A stretch of 34,087 bases of DNA, taken from Sphingomonadales bacterium CG_4_10_14_3_um_filter_58_15. Lineage in GTDB: Bacteria; Pseudomonadota; Alphaproteobacteria; Sphingomonadales; Sphingomonadaceae. Numbering within the stretch: position 1 is the first letter of the stretch; every line of letters begins with the position of its first letter. A program made the translations under genes and the position numbers. Location of the stretch: positions 1 through 34,087 of the forward strand of contig PFJE01000044.1 in assembly GCA_002783865.1 (NCBI GenBank), written 5' to 3'. Under the pieces are notes generated by a model. It did no database searches. It was given only the letters and a program-made list of their open reading frames with translations, and had not been told where the DNA came from. Positions 24,328 through 31,794 of this stretch are shown here, in pieces.

Positions 24328-24834
24328 ATGATCAAAATGTCTAAAGCGGTCGCGCTTTCCCTGAGCCTGTTTTGCATGATTAGCCTGTCGGGTTGCTATG
24401 CCCAGACCGGGGAAACCGCAGCGACCAGCGTGCAAAGCGAATTGCCGCAATCCGAGTCCGGTCTGCAGCAGGTGCCGCTCACCATCAGGACGTCCGACGC
24501 AAGACATGATTTTGTGGTGGAAGTGGCGGCCAGCAGCGCTGAACAAGCCAAGGGCCTGATGTTCCGGACCCAACTGGCACCCGACAAGGGTATGATTTTC
24601 CCGTTTGCCGAGGACCGCGTTGCGAGTTTCTGGATGAAGAACACCGTCATCCCGCTCGATATCATATTCATCCGAAGGGACGGAACGATTGAATCGATCG
24701 CAGCCAATACCACACCTTATTCGCTCGCACCGGTTAGCTCGAATGAACCGATTGCCACGGTGCTTGAAATTGCCGCAGGCCGAGCCGCAGAGCTGGCTAT
24801 CGGCCCCGGTGATGTCGTCACCTGGCAGCAATGA
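24328..24834 (+). CDS. DUF192-family lipoprotein
   Basis: A 168-residue protein with a lipoprotein signal: hydrophobic stretch to LSGC, so the lipid-bearing cysteine is about residue 23. The DUF192 core follows with the hallmarks EVAASSAEQAKGLMFRTQL, MIFPF, SFWMKNTVIPLDIIFI and VLEIAAG. Members are small periplasmic or membrane-attached proteins of unknown function. The start at ATG 24328 gives the sensible signal; ATG 24337 (MSKAVALS) is also possible. It sits directly after the cold-shock gene and upstream of the NDUFA12-like gene. Confidence 0.88.
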   Translation: MIKMSKAVALSLSLFCMISLSGCYAQTGETAATSVQSELPQSESGLQQVPLTIRTSDARHDFVVEVAASSAEQAKGLMFRTQLAPDKGMIFPFAEDRVASFWMKNTVIPLDIIFIRRDGTIESIAANTTPYSLAPVSSNEPIATVLEIAAGRAAELAIGPGDVVTWQQ

Positions 24835-24912
24835 ATTCGGCAACCGCCAACATCCTTCCTATTTGACATTTTTTCATTGCGAAGCGCATGGCTGCGGGGC
24901 TAAGCGAACGCC

Positions 24913-25320
24913 ATGAGCATATTGGCGAAAATATTCACCTGGTGGGACGGAGCGACGATCGGCACGACGCTGTTCAGCGCCCGCAATGGCAAACGCGTCG
25001 GCGAGGATGTGTTTGGCAATTTATATTTCCAGGCAAAGAAAGCCGGCACCGGTCATCCGGCCGGCCAGCGCTGGGTGATTTACAAGGGCGCCAATGACGC
25101 CAGCCGCGTGCCCCCTGAATGGCATGGCTGGCTGCATCACAGCTATGATGAGATTCCCGAAAGCCATCTACCTCAGCCGCGCATATGGGAAAAAGAACCC
25201 AGCGGCAATAAGACCGGGACAGCGCAAGCCTATCGCCCGGCAGGCGCTTTGGAAGAAGGCGGTCACCGTGCCGCGGCGACTGGCGACTACGAATCCTGGA
25301 ACCCCGCCGAAGCGGAATGA
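24913..25320 (+). CDS. NDUFA12-like accessory subunit of respiratory complex I
   Basis: A 135-residue protein of the NDUFA12 (B17.2) family, an accessory subunit of NADH:ubiquinone oxidoreductase that alphaproteobacteria share with mitochondria. Conserved features are TLFSARNGKRVGEDVFGNLYFQ, RRWVIYKG-type sequence (QRWVIYKGANDASRVPPEWHGWLHH) and a Pro-rich end. The ATG at 24913 has no strong Shine-Dalgarno. Its stop overlaps the start of the DUF2155 gene (ATGA, 4 nt), indicating translational coupling. The main nuo operon is not in the window. Confidence 0.94.
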   Translation: MSILAKIFTWWDGATIGTTLFSARNGKRVGEDVFGNLYFQAKKAGTGHPAGQRWVIYKGANDASRVPPEWHGWLHHSYDEIPESHLPQPRIWEKEPSGNKTGTAQAYRPAGALEEGGHRAAATGDYESWNPAEAE

Positions 25321-26063
25321 CAGGCATGAAGCGCCACTCCATTCCATGCACGATGCTTGCGGCAACGCTGCTGCTCGCCGGTTGTGGCTGGTTCAGTGGC
25401 GATAATATCGATGAACGTGCGACCGGTCAGGCGGCTGAAAAAGGCAAAGTGGCCGCCACCGACGGCGACCTGGTTACCCCGGTAACCGAGCAGATCGGAA
25501 CGCCGATGGCGGAACGCGTCGCTACGCTAGGCTTCCTCAACAAGCGCAACGGTCTGACTCGAGATCTAGAGCTTCGGCCGGGCCAGTCGATCCGTATCGG
25601 GCGGGCAATTGTCCGCTTGCGTGCCTGCGAGCGAACCGCGCCGTGGGAGCTGACTCCTGAGCAGGGCGCTTTCGTCCAGCTGCTGGTCAACGAACGGCCA
25701 CCTAATCGATCCGGCGACGATCAGTGGAAGCGGGTTTTTTCCGGCTGGCTGTTTCGGGAATCACCGTCGCTGAACGTTGTCGAGCACCCGATTTATGATG
25801 TCTGGGTCAAGAGTTGCGCAATGAGCTTCCCGGGCGAAGAGGATTCCCCCGAAGATTCGGTAAATCCGACCGCTCCGCGAACATCCTCGTCCAATCTCGC
25901 CAATAGCGCGTCCAGCACGGCAAATGAAACGGTGCCGGAAACCGGCGCAGCTCCATCGCCCGCCACAGCGCCCGCACCTGCGGCCAAGCCAAGATCGGCC
26001 CCCAATAACGCTCCGGAGGACTTGATCGGTGATCTGATCGCCGATAGCGAAGACGGCACATAG
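25317..26063 (+). CDS. DUF2155-domain lipoprotein
   Basis: A 248-residue lipoprotein (lipobox LLAGC, cysteine near residue 23) with a DUF2155 domain at about 75-170 (VATLGFLNKRNG, IRLRACERTAPWE, FSGWLFRESPSLNVVEHPIYDVWVKSC). Its function is unknown; in alphaproteobacteria it regularly follows the NDUFA12-like gene. Beyond the domain a roughly 75-residue tail is rich in Ala, Pro, Ser and Thr. That tail, and the last part of the domain, lie antisense to the C-terminal tail of aat over 271 bp. Translation overlaps the upstream gene by 4 nt; an internal ATG (MKRHS) 3 codons later is an alternative start. Confidence 0.9.
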   Translation: MTGMKRHSIPCTMLAATLLLAGCGWFSGDNIDERATGQAAEKGKVAATDGDLVTPVTEQIGTPMAERVATLGFLNKRNGLTRDLELRPGQSIRIGRAIVRLRACERTAPWELTPEQGAFVQLLVNERPPNRSGDDQWKRVFSGWLFRESPSLNVVEHPIYDVWVKSCAMSFPGEEDSPEDSVNPTAPRTSSSNLANSASSTANETVPETGAAPSPATAPAPAAKPRSAPNNAPEDLIGDLIADSEDGT

Positions 26064-26650
26064 CCTCTTACCCTTCGCAACTCTTCAAGATAATCCGCCT
26101 GGCTAATTTCTATTGCCCCCAACGACGCCAGATGATCGGTCATGAATTGGCAATCGAGCAGCGGGAATCCGCCAACTTTCAATCTGGCCACAAGCCACGC
26201 CAATGCCACTTTCGAAGCGTCGCGGGCCCGCGAGAACATGCTTTCTCCGCAAAAGGCACCGCCAATGGCCAGGCCGTAAAGACCGCCGACCAGATTTTCC
26301 TGCCCGGTGTCCTCGTCCCGCAGCCAACATTCTATGCTATGTGCATGGCCCAACTGGTGCAGCTGGTTAAACGCCTCCTCAATTTCTGCATTGATCCAGG
26401 TCTCCCTGCGTTCGCCGACTGCTGCGGCACAGATCGCGATGACATCGGCGAAAGCAGTGTCAGCGGTCACCCGGAAACGGTCTGATCTTATGGTCTTGCG
26501 GAGCGAGCGCGACAGCCGAAAATTATTGAGCGGGATAATTGCGCGGGTCTTGGGTTCCACCCAGAAGGTTTCCGGATCATCCCGGGCATCCGCCATCGGG
26601 AAGATTCCCGACGCATAGGCTTTCAACAGAAGGTCGAGATCAATGGTCAT
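25793..26650 (-). CDS. aat: Leucyl/phenylalanyl-tRNA-protein transferase with an extended antisense-encoded tail
   Basis: Aat adds Leu or Phe to N-terminal Arg/Lys of proteins, feeding them into ClpS/ClpAP degradation (N-degron pathway). From ATG 26650 it has 285 residues, longer than E. coli Aat (about 234). The core shows KAYASGIFPMAD, FWVEPKTRAIIP, VGGLYGLAIGGAFCGESMF and LLDCQFMTDHLASLGAIEI, ending near residue 197 (ELRRVRGY). The remaining 88 or so residues are Ala/Gly/Ser-rich and lie wholly opposite the DUF2155 gene, ending in LLTQTS. An extension upstream to 26698 is possible but lacks support. The next gene on the left overlaps tail to tail. Confidence 0.93.
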   Translation of the reverse strand: MTIDLDLLLKAYASGIFPMADARDDPETFWVEPKTRAIIPLNNFRLSRSLRKTIRSDRFRVTADTAFADVIAICAAAVGERRETWINAEIEEAFNQLHQLGHAHSIECWLRDEDTGQENLVGGLYGLAIGGAFCGESMFSRARDASKVALAWLVARLKVGGFPLLDCQFMTDHLASLGAIEISQADYLEELRRVRGYVPSSLSAIRSPIKSSGALLGADLGLAAGAGAVAGDGAAPVSGTVSFAVLDALLARLDEDVRGAVGFTESSGESSSPGKLIAQLLTQTS

Positions 26651-26713
26651 GCACACGCGATAACCCGATCGGGTCCGTTCGCCCAGACGGAAATCCACAA
26701 AGACTCCAGCCCC

Positions 26714-27619
26714 TCATCCGGCCATCAGGACACGGGCTTCGTCGGCAATTTTTTCCGCGATCGCCAGATATTCGCTGGCAAAACCGGCATTGCTGCGCCA
26801 GGCGGCACCGATACTGCGGGTCACCGACCAGCCGTCAACATTGAGCAGGGCAACGTCGCCGCCGCGGGCCAGTTCGGAACGCACATAGAGTTCCGGCAAA
26901 ATCGCCAGCCCCAGTCCGGAAGCCACCATCTGCCTGACGCTGTCGAGACTGGTGCCCTCATAGTCGCGCAACAGGTTCATGTCGTGCTGCTGACACTGAC
27001 GAACCACATCGCGGTGGAGATGGTGGCGCCGGTCGAGGCTGAGTACAGGCAAGCCAACCAGATCAGAGAGAGCCAAATGCTTGCGGCCCGCCAGCGGATG
27101 ATCCGGCGGCGCCACCAGAATCAGCGGTTCCCGAAACAAAGGTTCGATATGCAGGTTTTCGCCCTCGATCGGCAACGGACCCAGCAGCATATCGATTGAA
27201 CCCTTGGTCAGTTCCATCGCCTGCAGATCGGGTATGCCTTCGCGCATATAGAAGCGCAGGTCCGGCCTGGTGCGGTGCAGCGCCGCAATTACCGGTGGCA
27301 TCAAATAGGGTCCCAGGGTTGGCGAAACACCGAAGCGCAAAATGCCGGCCAGACTGTCGCTGGCCCGCTCGGCCAAATCGCGAATATCCTTCACCTGCAC
27401 CAGGACATGGCGCGCACGATCGGCAATCTCCCGGCCCACCGGAGTCAGTTCAGCGCCGTGGGTGCGCCGCTCCACCAAGGTCACACCCAGCCGCTGCTCA
27501 AGCGTCCGCAACTGGTGGCTCAGCGTCGGCTGCGAAGCGGCGGCCGCCTGCGCCGCCTTGCCAAAATGGCGGTGGTCGGCAACGGCAACCAGATATTCGA
27601 ATTGGCGTAATGTCGGCAT
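26714..27619 (-). CDS. LysR-family regulator, OxyR-like but lacking one redox cysteine
   Basis: A 301-residue LysR regulator. The winged helix-turn-helix occupies about residues 2-60 (LRQFEYLVAVADHRHFGKAA, SQPTLSHQLRTLE), with an effector domain after about 90. The overall sequence, including LRFGVSPTLGPYLMP and the late GLGLAILPELYV, resembles OxyR. In the region that holds OxyR Cys199 and Cys208, the sequence reads DRRHHLHRDVVRQC, so a histidine or leucine occupies the first position and only the second cysteine remains. A peroxide-sensing disulfide is therefore unlikely. It is divergent from the 50-codon ORF and nhaA, and an ATCAA-N5-TTGAT inverted repeat lies between them. Confidence 0.92.
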   Translation of the reverse strand: MPTLRQFEYLVAVADHRHFGKAAQAAAASQPTLSHQLRTLEQRLGVTLVERRTHGAELTPVGREIADRARHVLVQVKDIRDLAERASDSLAGILRFGVSPTLGPYLMPPVIAALHRTRPDLRFYMREGIPDLQAMELTKGSIDMLLGPLPIEGENLHIEPLFREPLILVAPPDHPLAGRKHLALSDLVGLPVLSLDRRHHLHRDVVRQCQQHDMNLLRDYEGTSLDSVRQMVASGLGLAILPELYVRSELARGGDVALLNVDGWSVTRSIGAAWRSNAGFASEYLAIAEKIADEARVLMAG

Positions 27620-27700
27620 GGCAAGGGCTCCACCTTATAGACGCATTCTATTGATTCTCACGATTTCATTCGATTGGAATTATCATCTGATGTGCTTCAT

Positions 27701-27715
27701 ATCAACGATATTGAT
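27701..27715. promoter_or_regulatory. Candidate LysR-type operator (ATCAA-N5-TTGAT)
   Basis: ATCAA 27701-27705 and TTGAT 27711-27715 form an inverted repeat around a 5-nt spacer, the layout of a LysR box (T-N11-A). It is in the 125-nt divergent region between the OxyR-like regulator and the 50-codon ORF. The binding protein is inferred from position. Confidence 0.4.
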
Positions 27716-27744
27716 GCGGCAGAATGATGGAAAGAGGACAGGTC

Positions 27745-27897
27745 GTGGAACAATATGCCAACAGCTTGATCCGAAAAGATCATAAACTGGCAAAACCGAT
27801 CGCGAACAATCGGGATAATAGCGAACAAGTGCGCGAATTAAGAGAATTGCAGCGCAACCTCGCCGACCGCATCCGCAAAATTCAGCGTGGAGCATAA
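27745..27897 (+). CDS. Overlooked 50-codon ORF upstream of nhaA
   Basis: GTG 27745 to TAA 27895-27897 encodes 50 residues: MEQYANSLIR at the start, then a charged helical segment (QVRELRELQRNLADRIRKIQRG). The GTG is preceded by AAGAGGACAG, a good Shine-Dalgarno at suitable spacing; an in-frame ATG at 27727 lacks one. The product is soluble, basic and probably alpha-helical, with no recognised family. It lies 114 nt upstream of nhaA on the same strand with an attenuator-like hairpin between, so it may be a leader ORF, a small regulatory protein, or merely chance. The coding-like codon use favours a real gene. Confidence 0.5.
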   Translation: MEQYANSLIRKDHKLAKPIANNRDNSEQVRELRELQRNLADRIRKIQRGA

Positions 27898-27910
27898 TAT
27901 AGTCAGCCAA

Positions 27911-27991
27911 GCGAAAACGCATAGCTCCCCTGACCCCTCCCCCAACCCTGGGGCGGCAGCACACCCTCAAGCGCTTGCCGCCCCAATTTTT
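27911..27991 (+). promoter_or_regulatory. nhaA leader: small hairpin and T-tailed hairpin (candidate attenuator or riboswitch)
   Basis: A GCG-AAAA-CGC hairpin is at 27911-27920. A strong stem follows: GGGGCGGCA 27950-27958 pairs with TGCCGCCCC 27976-27984, extended by a T-A pair (27949 and 27985), and is followed by TTTTT at 27987-27991, an intrinsic terminator. The G-run at 27950-27953 could instead pair with the C-run at 27939-27943, or with CGCCCC at 28005-28010 beside the start codon. Only 20 nt separate the T-run from the nhaA ATG, so a promoter cannot fit between. The terminator is therefore in the nhaA leader. Known nhaA-I and nhaA-II (Li+) riboswitches sit at this position, but I cannot match the consensus from memory. 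Confidence 0.6.
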
Positions 27992-28011
27992 ACAAGCAGG
28001 GAAACGCCCCG

Positions 28012-29205
28012 ATGGTAAAGAAGATGGGCAATGCCCTGCAGGAATTTATTGCGCAGGAGACCAGCGCCGGCATCATCCTGTTCTGCGCAGCAGTGGCGGC
28101 CATGATTGCCGTGAACAGCGCGCTCAATCCCTTTTATCTCGCCTTCCTGGACATCCCGGTGGCGGTGCAGTTTGGTGGACTGGAGATTGCAAAACCGCTC
28201 TCACTGTGGATCAACGACGGCCTGATGGCGATCTTCTTCTTTCTGGTCGGACTGGAAGTGAAGCGCGAGTTGCTAGAGGGTCAGCTTTCCAGCGTTGAGC
28301 AGGCATCACTCCCGCTGATCGCCGCGGTTGGCGGCATGGCATTGCCGGCGGCCGTATTTGCCTATTTCAACTGGAACATCGCCGAGAATATCAGTGGCTG
28401 GGCGATTCCGGCGGCGACCGACATCGCCTTTGCGCTCGGCGTACTCGCCTTGCTCGGCAAACATGCGCCGGTCTCCCTGAAAATCTTGCTGCTGGCAATC
28501 GCGATTATCGACGATATCGGCGCAATCGTCATCATTGCCCTGTTTTACACCGCAGAGGTATCGAGTGTCTCGCTCATGCTTGCGGGTGTTGGAACGATCC
28601 TGTTGTTTGTAATGAACCGCATGGGCGTGATCCGCACCGCTCCCTATATTCTGGTCGGCACATTCCTTTGGATATGCGTCCTCAAATCGGGCGTTCACGC
28701 GACCTTGGCCGGGGTGATCGCAGCGCTGGCAATTCCCCTCAACGCCAAGGATGGCAGCTCGCCGCTGAAGCATCTCGAACATTTCCTGCATCCGTGGACC
28801 GCCTTTCTGGTGCTGCCGATATTCGCCTTCGCCAACGCCGGCGTCTCTCTTGCCGGACTGCAGATTTCTGATCTGCTGGCACCGCTGGCGCTTGGTATTG
28901 CGGCGGGACTGGTCGTCGGCAAACAGCTCGGCGTATTCGGCTTTATCTTTCTGGCGACAAAGGCGGGACTGGTGAAGCTGCCGGCTGGCGTCACCTGGCT
29001 GCAACTATACGGCCTCGCCTGCCTCACCGGCATTGGCTTCACGATGAGCCTGTTCATCGGCAATCTCGCCTTTGTCGACCCTGACCAGATCGAAACCGTC
29101 AAGCTGGGGGTGATCAGCGGCTCGCTGATTTCCGGTCTGCTGGGCTATGGCTTGCTGCGCTTCGCCCCGTCACCCGATCCTGCCGCTATCGCAAAGCCCG
29201 CCTGA
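28012..29205 (+). CDS. nhaA: Na+/H+ antiporter NhaA
   Basis: Inner-membrane sodium/proton antiporter of 397 residues, about 12 helices. The paired aspartates of the ion site are Asp167 and Asp168 (AIIDDIGAIVI), and the ATDIAFALG segment carries the helix IV aspartate equivalent (Asp137). The N-terminal MGNALQEFIAQE and the NDGLMAIFFFLVGLEVKREL helix are standard. It exports Na+ or Li+ in exchange for protons and serves pH and salt homeostasis. ATG 28012 is chosen; ATG 28024 is nearer family N-termini and is an alternative. The 5' leader carries an attenuator-like hairpin. Confidence 0.96.
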   Translation: MVKKMGNALQEFIAQETSAGIILFCAAVAAMIAVNSALNPFYLAFLDIPVAVQFGGLEIAKPLSLWINDGLMAIFFFLVGLEVKRELLEGQLSSVEQASLPLIAAVGGMALPAAVFAYFNWNIAENISGWAIPAATDIAFALGVLALLGKHAPVSLKILLLAIAIIDDIGAIVIIALFYTAEVSSVSLMLAGVGTILLFVMNRMGVIRTAPYILVGTFLWICVLKSGVHATLAGVIAALAIPLNAKDGSSPLKHLEHFLHPWTAFLVLPIFAFANAGVSLAGLQISDLLAPLALGIAAGLVVGKQLGVFGFIFLATKAGLVKLPAGVTWLQLYGLACLTGIGFTMSLFIGNLAFVDPDQIETVKLGVISGSLISGLLGYGLLRFAPSPDPAAIAKPA

Positions 29206-29276
29206 TCGCTCCACGCAGCCCCAACCGCCCTATCGAATCTGTCGGCAATCGCCACAAAGCATGATAGAGCGCAGTC

Positions 29277-29672
29277 ATGAAACGGCAATTCTATCTGGTA
29301 GCTGGCCTGGCTTCCCTGGCACTGGGCGGGATTGGCGTTCTGTTGCCGCTGCTGCCGACGGTCCCGTTCATGATCCTCGCCGCCTTCTGTTTCGCCAATA
29401 GCTCGCCGCGGCTGGAATCGTGGCTGGTCGAGCATCATATCTTTGGCCATCATATCAAAAACTGGCGCGAACGGCGGGCAATCTCCCGGCGTGGCAAATG
29501 GGCATCGACGGTGGCATTCGCAGTCAGCTGTGTCGTTGCGCTGCTGTTTGTCAAACCGCCGTGGAATCTCGTTCCGCTCGTCGCCGCCATAATCACCGGC
29601 AGCTGGATCTGGACCCGCAACGAACCCAATTCCGGAAAACTACCCGCGCCTGCCCCTTCGCAGAAAGAATAG
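29277..29672 (+). CDS. DUF454 (YbaN-like) inner-membrane protein
   Basis: A 131-residue membrane protein of the YbaN/DUF454 family, with a hairpin of two hydrophobic helices at the N-terminus (about 4-45, with the conserved GVLLPLLPTVPFMILAAFCF) and two more after residue 75. The middle loop, SSPRLESWLVEHHIFGHHIKNWRERRAI, is typical of the family. Function is unknown. It follows nhaA by 71 nt, and the Rieske oxygenase gene starts 56 nt after its stop, all on the same strand. Confidence 0.9.
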   Translation: MKRQFYLVAGLASLALGGIGVLLPLLPTVPFMILAAFCFANSSPRLESWLVEHHIFGHHIKNWRERRAISRRGKWASTVAFAVSCVVALLFVKPPWNLVPLVAAIITGSWIWTRNEPNSGKLPAPAPSQKE

Positions 29673-29728
29673 TTCCCGCTTCGCCCGAATCTGATATTCT
29701 TGCCCCAAATCTGAGGAGAGCAAGAGAG

Positions 29729-30949
29729 ATGTCGCGGCAGCAATTGTTGGAAATGACCCGTTCACTGGTTGAGCATGGCAAGGCAGACACGATGGAACTG
29801 GTCGATGATGTGGTTGCCATACCCGCATCCGACTATACCGATGAAGCGCGGTTTGAACGCGAGAAAAATCTGATTTTCAAGCGGCTGCCGCTGATGATGG
29901 CACCGTCCTGCGAACTGCCCGAGCCGGGTTGCTACAAGGCGATGGACATGGCCGGTATTCCGGTGCTGATTACGCGGCAGAAGGACGGCACCGCACAGGC
30001 TTTCCTGAACAGCTGCACCCACCGCGGCAATCCGGTGGCACAAGGCAGCGGCAAGGCGTCACGCTTTACCTGCGGCTATCACGGCTGGACCTTCAAGAAT
30101 GACGGCGACCTGCTCGCCATCGCCTCGCCGAGAGATTTCGGCACGGTCGACAAGGCGGCGTTCTGCCTGAAGAAATTCCCGACGCTGGAGCGCGCCGGCC
30201 TGATCTGGGTGACGCTTGATCCCGACAGCACGCTCGATATCGAGGCCTATCTCTGCGGCTATGACAGCCTGCTCGAGCATTTTGGCTTTGACGGCTGGCA
30301 CCTGTTTGACCAGCGGACGATCCCGGGACCGAACTGGAAGACCGCCTATGACGGCTATCTCGACTTCTATCACCTGCCGGTGCTGCACAAGGACACGTTC
30401 GGCGCCGATTTCTTCAACCGCGCCAATTATTTTTCCTGGGGTCCCCATCAGCGGCTGTCCTCGCCATCGAAATTTATCCAGAAGACCGGCAGCGACGAGC
30501 AGATTGATCTCAGCGAGATTGATGAAAAGGACTGGCCGATCGATGCCCTGTTGCAGGGCGTCTGGACGATCTTCCCGCATATCTCTATCGCCAGCTTCTA
30601 TGGCGGCGGCGGTCGCGGCGCGATGATATCGCAGCTGTTCCCCGGCAAGACGGTTGGCGAAAGCTTCACCACGCAATTTTACGTGATGGAGAATGAACCA
30701 ACCGACGATGCCGTCCGTCAAGGCGCGCGGGAGCAGTTTGATTTTCTCGAAGTCGTGGTCGCAGAAGAAGATTATAAAACCGGAAAACGCCAGCATGAAT
30801 CGCTGCAGTCTGGCCTGATCGACAAGGTCTGGTTTGGCCGCAATGAAGGCGGTGGTCAGGCGTTCCACCAATGGGTTGATCGATTGACCAATGCGGGTGA
30901 TGCCGAACTGGAACGGATCTTCGCGCCTCAGCTGCAAGCAGCGGAGTAA
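29729..30949 (+). CDS. Rieske non-heme iron oxygenase, alpha subunit type
   Basis: A 406-residue aromatic ring-hydroxylating oxygenase-type protein. The Rieske [2Fe-2S] ligands are Cys96-x-His98 (SCTHRG) and Cys115-x2-His118 (CGYHGW). The mononuclear iron site is at Asp212, His215 and His220 (DFYHLPVLH), the D-x2-H-x4-H pattern, with the third ligand probably an acidic residue near QFDFLEVV. The start ATG 29729 has a GAGGAGAG Shine-Dalgarno; the open frame begins earlier inside the DUF454 gene. No beta subunit, ferredoxin or reductase gene lies beside it, so it may work as a single-component oxygenase with a housekeeping electron donor. The substrate (aromatic acid, amine or steroid) is unknown. 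Confidence 0.93.
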   Translation: MSRQQLLEMTRSLVEHGKADTMELVDDVVAIPASDYTDEARFEREKNLIFKRLPLMMAPSCELPEPGCYKAMDMAGIPVLITRQKDGTAQAFLNSCTHRGNPVAQGSGKASRFTCGYHGWTFKNDGDLLAIASPRDFGTVDKAAFCLKKFPTLERAGLIWVTLDPDSTLDIEAYLCGYDSLLEHFGFDGWHLFDQRTIPGPNWKTAYDGYLDFYHLPVLHKDTFGADFFNRANYFSWGPHQRLSSPSKFIQKTGSDEQIDLSEIDEKDWPIDALLQGVWTIFPHISIASFYGGGGRGAMISQLFPGKTVGESFTTQFYVMENEPTDDAVRQGAREQFDFLEVVVAEEDYKTGKRQHESLQSGLIDKVWFGRNEGGGQAFHQWVDRLTNAGDAELERIFAPQLQAAE

Positions 30950-30968
30950 ACCGGCTCAGGCGCCCGGT

Positions 30969-30998
30969 TCAGGCCCCGGGTCAGGCCCCGGGTCAGGC
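30969..30998. repeat. 12-bp tandem repeat with CCCGGG cores
   Basis: TCAGGCCCCGGG occurs twice in tandem at 30969-30980 and 30981-30992, with a partial third copy TCAGGC at 30993-30998. The partial copy's TCA is the stop codon of the minus-strand cupin gene. It is a short, GC-rich direct repeat in the convergent gap between the oxygenase and cupin genes. A slippage origin is likely. Confidence 0.7.
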
Positions 30999-31541
30999 AT
31001 TGCGATAATCCCTGACCGGCGGTAGCGCCTCTTTCCATTTCGGCTGCTCGGCGCGGAGTTTTTCGAGCATTTTCTCCCAATAGGCGTCGGTCTTGCCCTT
31101 GAACCGGATATCAAAATCTTCCTGCGTACGGAATTCGAGCAGTTCGACGCCCTCGTCGCCGATCGTATAGGTATAAGGCGTGCCAGCAGGTAGGAAAAAG
31201 CCATCGCCTGCCGCCATCGCTTCCGTGCCCATTTTGATATCGCCACTGATCAGATAATAGAGACAATCGCTGTCATGGCTGTGCAGCGGCAAGGGGTAAC
31301 CCGGCTTGAACCAGACATAGTGGAGCGAAAAGCCGAAGCCGCTGAACAGGCATTTCAACACCGCACCGTCGCCAATGCCCGCCTCGCCGAGCTTGGCCGC
31401 GCCCTGCAAAATCACCGGGTCGTCATCGACGTAGCTCATATGCCCCGCCTCATCGAGACTGGGCGCGTCCTTGCCCCGGAAAATCCGCAGGATTTTGAGC
31501 GGTTCGGGCTTTTCTGAAAGCGGTGTCCCTGCGTCTGTCAT
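30993..31541 (-). CDS. Cupin-domain protein
   Basis: A 182-residue single-domain cupin. Motif 1 is HSHD(x)5LYYLISG (His87 and His89 as metal ligands, glutamate position occupied by Asp or absent), and motif 2 is GDGFFLPAGTPYTYTIG at 113-128, where the usual final histidine is replaced by tyrosine. With two instead of three histidines, metal binding may be altered. The start ATG has a GAGGAGG Shine-Dalgarno. It is convergent with the Rieske oxygenase, with 43 nt between them. Its function may be small-molecule binding or dioxygenase; no specific role is visible. Confidence 0.88.
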   Translation of the reverse strand: MTDAGTPLSEKPEPLKILRIFRGKDAPSLDEAGHMSYVDDDPVILQGAAKLGEAGIGDGAVLKCLFSGFGFSLHYVWFKPGYPLPLHSHDSDCLYYLISGDIKMGTEAMAAGDGFFLPAGTPYTYTIGDEGVELLEFRTQEDFDIRFKGKTDAYWEKMLEKLRAEQPKWKEALPPVRDYRNA

Positions 31542-31794
31542 AGGTGCCTCCTCAATGCATGGGCTAGCAGCATAGCAGGTGCGGCGAGTGAGAGAAAAGC
31601 CGATAAATTGGTAGCAGGGGATGACGATTTCAGGCCACGACGGCCACCTGCCCCCTCATCCGGTCTACAACAGATTGGTCAGATCTCTTCGCGCGGCGAT
31701 TCACCGGTCCGCCAAACAATCACGCTTGCCGAATGCGTCGCGGGGCGCTAATGCCCGCAAACCGGCTGTTCCGCGAGGGCGAAACGGCCCGTGC
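31542..31794. other. Intergenic region before tRNA-Trp with no convincing gene
   Basis: A 253-nt stretch. An open frame on the plus strand across it runs through the tRNA and is not protein-like. It should contain the tRNA promoter and the cupin gene's promoter (the cupin is on the minus strand). I see no clear repeat or hairpin of note. Confidence 0.5.

Noticed and set aside
30956-31246. A minus-strand frame ending in a DPGP repeat over the cupin gene
   Set aside because: The peptide repeat comes from the tandem TCAGGCCCCGGG units; the frame overlaps the real cupin on the same strand.
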